NCBI RefSeq assembly: GCF_001184025.1
Contig: NZ_BBYG01000010.1
Span: forward strand, 62,001 to 126,000
Direction: 5' to 3'
Source: Streptomyces maremycinicus
GTDB lineage: Bacteria; Actinomycetota; Actinomycetes; Streptomycetales; Streptomycetaceae
DNA length: 64,000 bases
Shown: piece after piece, positions 16,352-24,513 of the stretch
Layout: the number at the start of each line of letters is the position of its first letter
Numbering within the stretch: position 1 is the first letter of the stretch
Notes under the pieces: generated by a model
The model's database searches: none
What the model was told of the DNA's origin: nothing
What the model saw: the letters and a program-made list of their open reading frames with translations, nothing else
Made by a program: the position numbers and the translations under genes

Positions 16352-18829
16352 ATGAGTACATCCGGCCGCCCCGTCGAGACGGTCGTGGAGGTGGACACCC
16401 GGTCCCTGGGCACCCCCATCTCGCCCGACCTGTTCGGGGCGTTCTTCGAGGACCTCAACTACGCGGCGGACGGCGGGCTCTACGCCGAACTCGTGCAGAA
16501 CAGGTCCTTCGAGTACGGCCTCGCCGACCACCCCGACTGGCACGCCCTCACCGCGTGGGAGCTGCTGGAACGGAACGGGGCGGCCGGATGGCTCACGGTC
16601 TCCACCGACGATCCGCTGCACCCGGCCAACCCGCACTACGCGGTGCTGACCAGTACCACCTTCGCCGGCGCGGGCCTGCGCAACGAGGGTTTCGACGGGA
16701 TCCCCGTCCGGGCGGGGGAGACCTACGACGTCAGTGTCTTCGCCCGCCTGGCCGACGGCACCGCGGACCGGATGATGGCCCGCATCGAGAGCCGGGACGG
16801 TGAACACGTCTACGGACAGGCGAGGTTGGGGCCGATCCACGGCTCCTGGAAGCGGTGCGCGGCGGTCATCACCTGCGCGGTGACCGACCCCGACGCACGG
16901 TTCGCGCTCACGACCCTGGGAACCGGCACCGTCCACCTGGACCTGGTCTCGCTCTTCCCGCAGGCCACGTTCAAGGGCCGGCCTAACGGTCTGCGCGCCG
17001 ACCTGGCGCAGGCGATAGCCGACCTGAAGCCCAAGTTCCTGCGTTTCCCAGGCGGTTGCCTCGCCCACGGTCAGGGGCTCGGCAACATGTACCGCTGGTC
17101 AGAGACCGTCGGGCCGCTGCACGAGCGCCGCCAGCAGTCCAACATCTGGCACTACCACCAGTCGATGGGCCTGGGCTACTACGAGTACTTCCAGTTCTGC
17201 GAGGACATCGGCGCCAAACCGCTGCCGGTCGTCCCCGCCGCCGTCTGCTGCCAGAACAGCGAGGGCACCGGTCAAGTCGGCCTCCCGGACGAGGAGATGC
17301 CCGCCTATATCGCCGAGGTGCTCGCCCTGGTGGAGTGGGCCAACGGCCCCGCCGACTCGCACTGGGGTGCCGTGCGGGCTGCGGCCGGGCACCCCGAGCC
17401 GTTCGGTCTGGAGTACCTGGGCGTCGGCAACGAGGACGCCCTCACCGACACCTTCCGCGACCGCTTCTCCCGCATCCATGACGCCCTGCACGAGCACCAC
17501 CTCGAGATCACGGTCATCGGCACCCTCGGCCCGTCCACCTTCGGGGAGGACTGGGAGAAGGGCTGGGCGTTCGCCCGCGAGAGGAGCGTCCCCGTCGTCG
17601 ACGAGCACGCCTACAAGTCGCCGCGCTGGCTGCTGGAGAACACCCGCCGTTTCGACACGATGGACCGCGAGGGCCCGCACCTGTACATCGGTGAGTACGG
17701 CAGCCGGCGCAACAACGGCCGCAGCGCGATCGCTGAAGCGGCCTACATGATCGCCATGGAGCGCAACGGAGACGTCGTCCGGCTCGCCTCGTACGCCCCG
17801 CTGCTCGCCAAACGCGACCACACCCAGTGGCTGCCCGATCTGATCTACTTCGACAACACGCACGTCTGGCCCACCCTCAACTACCACGTCCAGCACATGC
17901 ATTCGCTGAACTCGGGCGACGCCGCCCTGCCCGTCACGGTCACCGGCACACCCCAGGAGCCGACCGCTCCGGAGAGCCCGCGACACACCCTCCACATCGG
18001 AACCGGTGCCGACACCCGCGCCGAGTTCACCGACGTGTCCAGCAGTCCCCTGAGTGGCTCAGCAACCCGGGAGTTCGGCAACTGGCAAGCGGAGTCCGGC
18101 ATATGGGAGCCGTTCGGCCAAAGCGGTGTCCGGCAGACGGCGAGCGGAACGGGTGCCGAGCTGGTGCTGCCGGACGCGGTGGACGGACCGTCGTACACCT
18201 TCTCCGTGCGGGCCCGGAAGACGGACGGCGCCGAGGGCTTCGTGCTGGGCTTCGCCGGGACGTCGCCCGGCAACCGGTGCCAGTGGACGCTCGGCGGCTG
18301 GGGGAACCGGTCGACGTGGCTCCAGCGCGTCGACGACGGAATACTGGACGACCTCAGTGAGCGCGTGCCCGCGGGCGTCGAGACCGGCCGTTGGTACGAC
18401 CTGCGGGTCGAGGTGGACGGCCGGCGCATCCGGTGCTTCCGGGACGGGGAGCTGGTCCACGACGACGAGGACGTGCGGTCGGATCCGGAGGTCTTCGCCG
18501 TCTCCGCCGTGTGCGACAGCGCCACCGGCGACGTGATCGTCAAGATCGCGAACGCCACGCCGGATCCTGTGCCGGTCCGGCTGCGGCCGGTCGGGGTGGA
18601 CGGCGACGCCGGCTTCGCGCGCACCACTCTCACCGTCCCGCCGGACGCCACCAGCCGGTTCGGGCCCGCCCCGGCCGTGCCCGTCGAGGACCGGCTGACC
18701 GGGACGGTCTGCGAGGTCCCGCCCCACTCCTTCACCGTGCTGCGCACCCGTGGGGGAAGTACGCGGGGCACCGGCGAGGAGGCCGGGCATAGCATGCGAG
18801 TGGGTTCCGAGAGCGCAGAACAGGGGTGA
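16352..18829 (+). CDS. Alpha-L-arabinofuranosidase, GH51 family (long form)
   Basis: 825 residues from ATG at 16352, with AAGGAG at 16335-16340. The N-terminal part contains a carbohydrate-binding-like beta sandwich (about 50-205). It is followed by the GH51 barrel with acid/base E361 in 'YLGVGNEDALT' and nucleophile E448 in 'LYIGEYGS'. Beyond the catalytic part lies a second beta-sandwich insertion (about 560-710) before the C-terminal segment ending in 'EVPPHSFTVLRT'. No signal peptide is visible. It is clearly a different GH51 subgroup from the 505-residue enzyme at 8244, so the two may cut different arabinosyl linkages. The stop overlaps the LacI gene start (GTGA). The last 25 residues look unstructured. 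Confidence 0.9.
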   Translation: MSTSGRPVETVVEVDTRSLGTPISPDLFGAFFEDLNYAADGGLYAELVQNRSFEYGLADHPDWHALTAWELLERNGAAGWLTVSTDDPLHPANPHYAVLTSTTFAGAGLRNEGFDGIPVRAGETYDVSVFARLADGTADRMMARIESRDGEHVYGQARLGPIHGSWKRCAAVITCAVTDPDARFALTTLGTGTVHLDLVSLFPQATFKGRPNGLRADLAQAIADLKPKFLRFPGGCLAHGQGLGNMYRWSETVGPLHERRQQSNIWHYHQSMGLGYYEYFQFCEDIGAKPLPVVPAAVCCQNSEGTGQVGLPDEEMPAYIAEVLALVEWANGPADSHWGAVRAAAGHPEPFGLEYLGVGNEDALTDTFRDRFSRIHDALHEHHLEITVIGTLGPSTFGEDWEKGWAFARERSVPVVDEHAYKSPRWLLENTRRFDTMDREGPHLYIGEYGSRRNNGRSAIAEAAYMIAMERNGDVVRLASYAPLLAKRDHTQWLPDLIYFDNTHVWPTLNYHVQHMHSLNSGDAALPVTVTGTPQEPTAPESPRHTLHIGTGADTRAEFTDVSSSPLSGSATREFGNWQAESGIWEPFGQSGVRQTASGTGAELVLPDAVDGPSYTFSVRARKTDGAEGFVLGFAGTSPGNRCQWTLGGWGNRSTWLQRVDDGILDDLSERVPAGVETGRWYDLRVEVDGRRIRCFRDGELVHDDEDVRSDPEVFAVSAVCDSATGDVIVKIANATPDPVPVRLRPVGVDGDAGFARTTLTVPPDATSRFGPAPAVPVEDRLTGTVCEVPPHSFTVLRTRGGSTRGTGEEAGHSMRVGSESAEQG

Positions 18830-19833
18830 GCGTGGCGACGATCCAGGACGTGGCGAAGGCGGCCGGAGTCTCACCGATGACCGTCTCGAACGTCATCAAC
18901 GACCACCCGAACGTCCGCCCCTCGACCCGGGAGAAGGTCATGGAGGCGATGGTCAGGCTCGACTACCGGGTCAACGTCGCCGCCCGCAACCTGCGCAAGG
19001 GCCGCACCGGGGTCATCGGGCTCGCCGTCCCCGAGGTGAACAGCGCCTACTACGGCCTGCTGGCCGCCACCATCATCACCGCCGCCGAGCGCAGGGGCCT
19101 GAGGGTGAGTGTCGAGCAGACCGCCTCCCGGGAGAACGAACTGGACGCACTGTCCCTCTCGCGCAACCGGCTCTACGACGGGCTCATCCTCAGCGCCGCC
19201 GGTCTCGAACAGGCCGACGCGGAGCGGCTGAGGGTGGACCACCCGGTGGTTATTCTCGGTGACCGGATCTTCGGCGGGCCGGTGGACCATGTCGCCATGC
19301 CCAACTTCGACGCCTCCCGGGAGGCCACCCGGCACCTGATCGAACGGGGCTGCTGTCGCATCGCGATCCTGTGCGGGGCCGCGGACGAAGTGGACACCTC
19401 CAGTCTCCGTCTCACGGGCTACCGGCAGGCGCTCCAGGACGCGGGCCTGCCGTCGGACCCCGCCCTGATCCAGCAGGTGGACCGGCTCGGCATGCGCGAG
19501 GGCGCTGAGAGAGCCCGGGAGATGGCGGAGAGCGGGCTCGACTTCGACGGTGTGTTCTGCGTGACCGACTCCCTGGCCATGGGCGTGCTGCGGGGCCTGG
19601 CCGACGTCGGGACGCGGGTGCCCGACCAGGTGAAGGTGATCGGCTTCGACAATGTCATGGAGAGCGAGTTCCTGATTCCCTCCCTCTCCACCGTCGACCC
19701 GGACCACGACGGTATGGCCGAGCGGGCGGTCGACCTCCTGATCAGGCGCATCGAACAGACCGAGCCCCCGACCGGGCACCAGGACGTCGTCGGTGACTTC
19801 TCCCTGGTGATCCGGGAGTCCACGGGCGGCTGA
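18826..19833 (+). CDS. LacI family transcriptional regulator
   Basis: 335 residues from GTG at 18826, which overlaps the GH51 stop by 4 bases. GTG at 18832 is also possible, with AGGGG at 18822-18826, and would give the classical start 'VATIQDVAKAAGVS'. The N-terminal LacI helix-turn-helix and hinge span residues 3-58 ('TIQDVAKAAGVSPMTVSNV', then 'AARNLRKGRTGVIGL'). The periplasmic-binding-like sugar sensor follows and ends in 'SLSTVDPDHDGM'. It is embedded in the polysaccharide locus and is the likely repressor of both divergent operons, with candidate operators at 8051-8078. The inducer is presumably an arabinose- or galactose-containing sugar, which is inference. Confidence 0.92.
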   Translation: MSVATIQDVAKAAGVSPMTVSNVINDHPNVRPSTREKVMEAMVRLDYRVNVAARNLRKGRTGVIGLAVPEVNSAYYGLLAATIITAAERRGLRVSVEQTASRENELDALSLSRNRLYDGLILSAAGLEQADAERLRVDHPVVILGDRIFGGPVDHVAMPNFDASREATRHLIERGCCRIAILCGAADEVDTSSLRLTGYRQALQDAGLPSDPALIQQVDRLGMREGAERAREMAESGLDFDGVFCVTDSLAMGVLRGLADVGTRVPDQVKVIGFDNVMESEFLIPSLSTVDPDHDGMAERAVDLLIRRIEQTEPPTGHQDVVGDFSLVIRESTGG

Positions 19834-19884
19834 ACCCGCCCCGCGTCCAAGCCGCACGAGTCAAGCACGAACAACGGAGACCCT

Positions 19885-20832
19885 GTGATCCCCGCCGCCG
19901 ACGCCCCTTTCTTCCGCGACCCCGTGCACGACGGAGCCGCCGACCCCGTGGCGATATGGAACCGCCACGCCGGTGAGTGGTGGCTCGTCTACACCAACCG
20001 CCGCCCGACCGCCCCCGGCCCCGGCGTCACCTGGGTGCACGGCACCGACCTGGGCGTGGCCGCGTCTGCGGACGGAGGCCGCACCTGGACCTACCGGGGC
20101 ACCCTCACCGGGCTGGAAACCGAGTGGGGGAGGAACACCTTCTGGGCACCGGAGATCATCTGGCACGACGGGCTCCACCACATGTACGTCAGTTACCTCC
20201 GTGGCGTACCCGACTCCTGGACCGGTGCCGCCCGCATCCGCCACTACACCAGTCCCGACATGCTGGACTGGACCCACCACGGCGACCTGGACCTCGGCTC
20301 TGACCGGGTCATCGACGCGTGCGTGTACCCGTTGCCGGACGGTGGCTGGCGGATGTGGTTCAAGGACGAGTCGCGGGGCTCGCTCACCTATGCTGCCGAC
20401 AGCCCCGACCTGTACCACTGGCGGGCCACCGGCCTGGTGGTCGGCCATCGCCCGCACGAGGGGCCCAACGTCTTCGAACTCGGCGGTTACTACTGGATGC
20501 TCGTCGACGAGTGGCGGGGACAGGGCGTGTTGCGCTCGGACGACCTGACCACCTGGGAACACCAGGGACTGATCCTGGACAAGCCGGGCAGCCGCCCCGA
20601 CGACGGCACCATCGGCCTGCACGCCGACGTGGTCGTCCAGGGGGAGACGGCCTACATCTTCTACTTCACGCACCCCGGCCGCGTCGGCCCCCTCACCGAC
20701 GACGACGGCACCTACGCCACCCGCCGCTCCTCGCTCCAGGTCGCCGCCGCACGGGTCGTCGACGGCACGCTGCGCTGCGACCGCGACGAGCCCGTCCGGC
20801 TCGATCTGTCGCCGGGCGCCCCGGCGACCTGA
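19885..20832 (+). CDS. Glycoside hydrolase family 43-like protein
   Basis: 315 residues from GTG at 19885, with CGGAGA at 19875-19880. The sequence fits a five-bladed beta-propeller. Aspartates at the start ('FRDPVHDGAADP'), 'SDRVIDACVYP' near residue 147 and the glutamate of 'HRPHEGPNVFEL' near 193 match the base, pKa-modulating and acid residues of GH43. Aromatic residues such as 'NTFWAPEIIW' typically line the pocket. No signal peptide is present, so it should act in the cytoplasm, for example on arabino- or galacto-oligosaccharides. It follows the LacI gene by 51 bases and is probably in the same transcript. Exact specificity cannot be read. Confidence 0.82.
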   Translation: MIPAADAPFFRDPVHDGAADPVAIWNRHAGEWWLVYTNRRPTAPGPGVTWVHGTDLGVAASADGGRTWTYRGTLTGLETEWGRNTFWAPEIIWHDGLHHMYVSYLRGVPDSWTGAARIRHYTSPDMLDWTHHGDLDLGSDRVIDACVYPLPDGGWRMWFKDESRGSLTYAADSPDLYHWRATGLVVGHRPHEGPNVFELGGYYWMLVDEWRGQGVLRSDDLTTWEHQGLILDKPGSRPDDGTIGLHADVVVQGETAYIFYFTHPGRVGPLTDDDGTYATRRSSLQVAAARVVDGTLRCDRDEPVRLDLSPGAPAT

Positions 20833-20892
20833 GCCGCGTGTCGTGGTTGGCCCAACTGCCGCGGAAGCCGAGCGCACCCGTCTGGGGAGCTT

Positions 20893-20910
20893 GACCCGGT
20901 CCAGCGGGTC
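20893..20910 (+). terminator. Stem-loop after the GH43-like gene
   Basis: GACCCG (20893-20898) pairs with CGGGTC (20905-20910) around GTCCAG, 60 bases after the GH43 stop. No T-tract follows. It is a modest candidate for ending the polysaccharide operon. Confidence 0.4.
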
Positions 20911-20944
20911 CTGTGCAGGTCAGTGGCCCGGCTCCACCACGGCG

Positions 20945-21065
20945 AGAGCAGTTGGCCGCGGTCCTGAGCGCGGGTGTCCTCGCGGGCGATGAAGCAGCCG
21001 TACCGGTGTGGTCGGTCCAGGTGCGCGTCGTTGATCTCCGGGAACTCTCCGGCGACGGGCTGACC
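20945..21065 (-). pseudogene. Fragment resembling a carotenoid oxygenase
   Basis: On the minus strand about 35 residues read 'GEFPEINDAHLDRPHRYGCF' and continue with 'IAREDTRAQDRG'. This resembles the conserved 'GEFPRI...RHRYGY' block of carotenoid-cleavage or lignostilbene dioxygenases. No start, no iron-binding histidine set and no further similarity are visible, so only a remnant remains. It lies in the 363-base gap 20833-21195 between convergent genes, which otherwise holds only hairpins. Identification rests on one short block and is tentative. Confidence 0.35.
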
Positions 21066-21078
21066 AATCCTTCCGTGG

Positions 21079-21096
21079 CCCGTCCGGCATGACGGG
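21079..21096. terminator. Stem-loop between convergent operons
   Basis: CCCGTC (21079-21084) pairs with GACGGG (21091-21096) around CGGCAT. A second hairpin follows, CCAGCC (21101-21106) with GGCTGG (21114-21119). The pair lies about 80-115 bases beyond the stop of the tartrate-dehydrogenase-like gene and could end that leftward transcript. Confidence 0.45.
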
Positions 21097-21195
21097 CGGG
21101 CCAGCCAGCGACCGGCTGGTCGTTGTGGCGGGGCGAGCTGACGGCGCCGGGGCGCCACCGCCCTTCGGGACGGGGATCCCCGGCCGCCTCAGCTG

Positions 21196-22278
21196 TTAGG
21201 CGTTGAGCGCGTCGATGAGGGCCTTGGTGACCTCCTCCGTGGAGGCCGTGCCGCCGACGTCGCGGGTGAGGATGCCCGCGCCCGTGGTTGTCTCGATGGC
21301 CTTGTTCAGTCGGGCGGCCTGGTCGGGCAGGCCGAAGTGGTCCAGCATCAGGGCGGCGCTGCCGACCGCGCCGATCGGGTTGGCCAGTCCCTGTCCGGCG
21401 ATGTCCGGGGCGGAGCCGTGGACGGGCTCGAACATGCTGGGGAAGCGGCGCTCGGGGTTGAGGTTGGCGCTGGCGGCGAGGCCCAGGCTGCCGGCCAGGG
21501 CGCTGCCGAGGTCGGAGAGGATGTCGGCGTTGAGGTTGGAGGCGACGACGACCGAGAGGTCCTCCGGCTTCAGCACGAACTTCGCGGACATCGCGTCGAC
21601 CAGGACGCTCTCCGTCTCCACGTCCGGGTAGTCCAGAGCGACGCGCTTGAAGACGTCGTCCCACAGGACCATGCCGTACTGCTGCGCGTTGCTCTTCGTC
21701 ACCGACGAGACCTTGCGGCGGTCGCGCGTGCGGGCCAGGTCGAACGCGAACCGCATGATCCGCTCGCAGCCGACCTCGGTGAACAGGGCGGACTGGACGG
21801 CGACTTCACCGCCCGGTCCGCGGCCGCCGAGGTTGCGACCGCCCAGTCCGGCGTATTCGCCCTCGCTGTTCTCGCGGACGACGACCCAGTCCAGCTCGGT
21901 GTCGTCGGCCTTGCGCAGCGGGCTCTGCACGCCGGGCAGGAAGTGCACGGGGCGGACGTTGGCCCACTGGTCGAAGTTCTGGCAGATCTTCAGACGCAGG
22001 CCCCACAGGCTGATGTGGTCGGGGACGTTCGGCCAGCCGACGGCCCCGAAGTAGATGGCGTCGAAGGGCTTGAGCTGCTCCAGGCCGTCGTCGTCCATCA
22101 TCTTGCCGGTGCGCTCGTAGAACTCGCAGCCCCAGGGGAATTCCTGCCACTCGAAGGCGAACGCCCCCTGGGAGTCTGCGGCCAGCGCGTCCAGTACGGC
22201 GCGGCCCGCGGCCACGACCTCGGCGCCGACACCGTCGGCGGGGATGGCGGCGATACGGAAAGTGCGGGTTGTGGTCAC
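21196..22278 (-). CDS. Tartrate dehydrogenase / D-malate dehydrogenase-like enzyme
   Basis: 360 residues from GTG at 22278, with GGAGG 6 bases upstream. It belongs to the isopropylmalate/isocitrate/tartrate dehydrogenase superfamily. Visible markers are 'IPADGVGAEVV' at the N-terminus, 'VVVRENSEGEYAGLGGR' near 130 (substrate loop), 'VTKSNAQQYGMVLWDDV' with the catalytic lysine near 195, 'ADILSDLGSALAGSLG' with metal-binding aspartates, and 'FEPVHGSAPDIAGQGLANP' near 285 (NAD site). The family oxidises tartrate or D-malate with Mn2+/K+ and NAD, and can yield D-glycerate from meso-tartrate. It lies downstream of a dicarboxylate transporter and a glycerate kinase, which favours tartrate as substrate. 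Confidence 0.88.
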   Translation of the reverse strand: MTTTRTFRIAAIPADGVGAEVVAAGRAVLDALAADSQGAFAFEWQEFPWGCEFYERTGKMMDDDGLEQLKPFDAIYFGAVGWPNVPDHISLWGLRLKICQNFDQWANVRPVHFLPGVQSPLRKADDTELDWVVVRENSEGEYAGLGGRNLGGRGPGGEVAVQSALFTEVGCERIMRFAFDLARTRDRRKVSSVTKSNAQQYGMVLWDDVFKRVALDYPDVETESVLVDAMSAKFVLKPEDLSVVVASNLNADILSDLGSALAGSLGLAASANLNPERRFPSMFEPVHGSAPDIAGQGLANPIGAVGSAALMLDHFGLPDQAARLNKAIETTTGAGILTRDVGGTASTEEVTKALIDALNA

Positions 22279-22407
22279 GAGGAGCCTCCGGTGGCGTCTG
22301 CTGCTTCGACGACTTCGAGTCAACCCAGTGGTGCCGTGTCCCGTCCAAGACCTGCTTTCGATACGACCCATAGGTGCAGCCGATAGGTTTGGCCGCCGGA
22401 TTCGTCG

Positions 22408-23307
22408 TCAGGTCTCGCGCGCCCGGCGCTGGGCCAGTGAGCTCGTGAGGGTGAGGAAGGCGCGGGCGGCCGGGGTCAGGTGCGCGGGCAGGCTGACCAT
22501 CGCCACATGCAGGTGGGCGGTCGGTTCGATGGGGGCCACCACGGCGCCGCAGCGCCGGGCCAGCCGGGTCCAGGAGGAGGGCAGGACGGCGACGCCGACC
22601 CCGGTCAGGACCAGGGGCAGGATGGAGGTGCGGTGGTCGACGACGGTCACGATCTGCGTGCCGGACCCCCCGGCGGTGACGTCGTCGACGATGCTGCGCA
22701 TCAGACTGCCGGTGCGGGAGGCGATGAGTTTTTGCCCGGCGAGATCCTCGGGCCGGATCGTCACGTCGTCCTCGATCACCCCGCCGGGGGCGGCTACGAC
22801 CACGAACGGCTGGTCCTCGACGTGCAGGACGTCCAGGCCGGACGGGCTCATCGGGGTGGCGCTGCCCAGCAGGCCCAGTTCGCAGGCGCCGTTGCGGACC
22901 AGGGACACGACCTCGTCAGGGGTGAAGGCGGCCTGCGTGCTCACCGTGACGGACGGGTGCAGTTCGGCGAACCGGTGGATGAGGGTCGTGAGCGGTTCGA
23001 TGCCGGGGGAGGGCATGGTGGCGACCTCGACGGTGCCGCCGTGCAGCCCGGCAAGAGCGGCGGCGGTGTCGCGTACGGCCGTCATGTCCCGCAGCACGCG
23101 CCGGCTCGGCTCCAGCAGCTCCGTGCCGGCCTCGCTGAGCACGACCCCGCGGCCGACCCGGTGGAAGAGGGCCACTCCGAGGTCGGCCTCCAGGTTCGCC
23201 ATGGCCTGCGACAGCGACGGCTGGGCCACGTGCAGGGCGGCGGCCGCCTTGCTGAAACCGCCGTGCTCGACGATGGCCAGGAAGTACTCCAACTGCCGGG
23301 CGTCCAC
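22408..23307 (-). CDS. LysR family transcriptional regulator
   Basis: 299 residues from GTG at 23307, with GGGAGG 4 bases upstream. The N-terminal helix-turn-helix ('GGFSKAAAALHVAQPSLSQAMANLE') spans about residues 17-41. The C-terminal effector domain follows, with 'VEVATMPSPGIEPL' beginning the first lobe near residue 92. Unlike the usual divergent arrangement, it lies on the same strand as, and between, the glycerate kinase and the dehydrogenase genes. It probably activates this C4/tartrate module in response to its substrate. The 129 bases between it and the dehydrogenase gene may hold a promoter. Confidence 0.9.
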   Translation of the reverse strand: MDARQLEYFLAIVEHGGFSKAAAALHVAQPSLSQAMANLEADLGVALFHRVGRGVVLSEAGTELLEPSRRVLRDMTAVRDTAAALAGLHGGTVEVATMPSPGIEPLTTLIHRFAELHPSVTVSTQAAFTPDEVVSLVRNGACELGLLGSATPMSPSGLDVLHVEDQPFVVVAAPGGVIEDDVTIRPEDLAGQKLIASRTGSLMRSIVDDVTAGGSGTQIVTVVDHRTSILPLVLTGVGVAVLPSSWTRLARRCGAVVAPIEPTAHLHVAMVSLPAHLTPAARAFLTLTSSLAQRRARET

Positions 23308-23379
23308 GGTGCCTCCCGGGGCGTGCTGTGCTGCGACAGGATCAACCTATCCGCCCACGGGCCTGAGCCCGGCCCGCCG

Positions 23380-24513
23380 CTACCCGCGTCCGAGCCAGTG
23401 GTCGGCGAGAGTCCGCCCGCACTGCGCGAGCAGCCGCGCGGACAGGGCGCTGTCGTTCGCGCAGTCCTGCTCGGTCAGATCCGTCAGGGCCTGGACGGAG
23501 CGGAAGTGGGCGATGGTCCGCTCGGCGGGCAGGGCGCAGCGGCCGGCGACGGCGTGCACCGCGACGCCCTGCCGACGGGCCCGCCGGGCGAGCGCGACGG
23601 GGAGCTTGCCCGACAGGGACTGCTCGTCGAGGCTGCCCTCTCCGGTGACGACGAAGTCGGCGCCCGCGAGCAGCTCGTCTGCCCCCAGCAGGGTCAGGAA
23701 GTAGTCGGCGCCCGAGCACACCCGCCCTCCGAGCAGCGTCCCGGCGTATCCGAGTCCGCCGGCCGACCCGGCCCCGGGGGATCGGGCGAGACGGGCCGCG
23801 TCCGCGACACCGGACGCCTCCAGCCGTCGTACGAACGTACCCAGGGCGTCGTCCAGTTCGCGCACCTCGGTCTCGGCCGCCCCTTTCTGAGGGCCGTAGA
23901 CGGCGGCCGCGCCCGTCGGTCCGAGCAGGGGGTTGTCCACGTCGGTGGCGAGGACGAGGTCGATCCCGGCCAGGGCGGCGCGGGCTTCGGTGAGGTCGAC
24001 CGTGTGGAGGTCGGCGAGTCCGCGGCCGCCGGGGCCGACCGGCGTGCCGTCCTCGCGGGCCAGCACTGCGCCGAGGGACTGCAACAGGCCCGCGCCGCCG
24101 TCGGTGGTGGCCACCCCGCCCAGCGCGAGGACGATCGTGTCCGCCCCGCCCGCCAGCGCGTACTGGACGGCCTGGCCGATGCCGCGGCTGGTGGCCGTGA
24201 GCGGTGCCTTGCGGCCGTCCGGCAGGACGCCGAGTCCGCAGACGGCCGCTGCTTCGATGAGGACGGTACGGCCGTGCACGGCCACGCGGGCCGTCAGGGG
24301 CTGTCCGGTCGGCCCGGTCACGACGACCGTCTCGGAGCTGAACCGGCCCGAGCAGGCCGCGGCCACGCTCCCCTCTCCGCCGTCGGCCAGCGCGAGCCGG
24401 CTGACCCGTGCGTGCGGGGCACCTTTCAGCAGCCCGCGCTCCAGGGCGCGGGCGACCTCGTCGGCGCTGAGGGAGCCCTTGAACTTGTCCGGGGCGATCA
24501 GTACCGACAGCAT
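23380..24513 (-). CDS. Glycerate kinase (GarK/GlxK type)
   Basis: 377 residues from ATG at 24513, sharing its A with the stop of the transporter gene (TGATG). The type 2 glycerate kinase fold is clear from 'LIAPDKFKGSLSADEVA' at residues 5-21, 'LADGGEGSVAA' near 43-53, 'GIGQAVQYAL' and 'LALGGVATTDGGAG' near 115-140, and 'VVTGEGSLDEQSLSGK' near 295. It phosphorylates D-glycerate to 2-phosphoglycerate. Co-transcription with a dicarboxylate carrier and a tartrate-dehydrogenase-like gene links import, conversion to glycerate and entry to glycolysis. Length is normal for the family. Confidence 0.93.
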   Translation of the reverse strand: MLSVLIAPDKFKGSLSADEVARALERGLLKGAPHARVSRLALADGGEGSVAAACSGRFSSETVVVTGPTGQPLTARVAVHGRTVLIEAAAVCGLGVLPDGRKAPLTATSRGIGQAVQYALAGGADTIVLALGGVATTDGGAGLLQSLGAVLAREDGTPVGPGGRGLADLHTVDLTEARAALAGIDLVLATDVDNPLLGPTGAAAVYGPQKGAAETEVRELDDALGTFVRRLEASGVADAARLARSPGAGSAGGLGYAGTLLGGRVCSGADYFLTLLGADELLAGADFVVTGEGSLDEQSLSGKLPVALARRARRQGVAVHAVAGRCALPAERTIAHFRSVQALTDLTEQDCANDSALSARLLAQCGRTLADHWLGRG

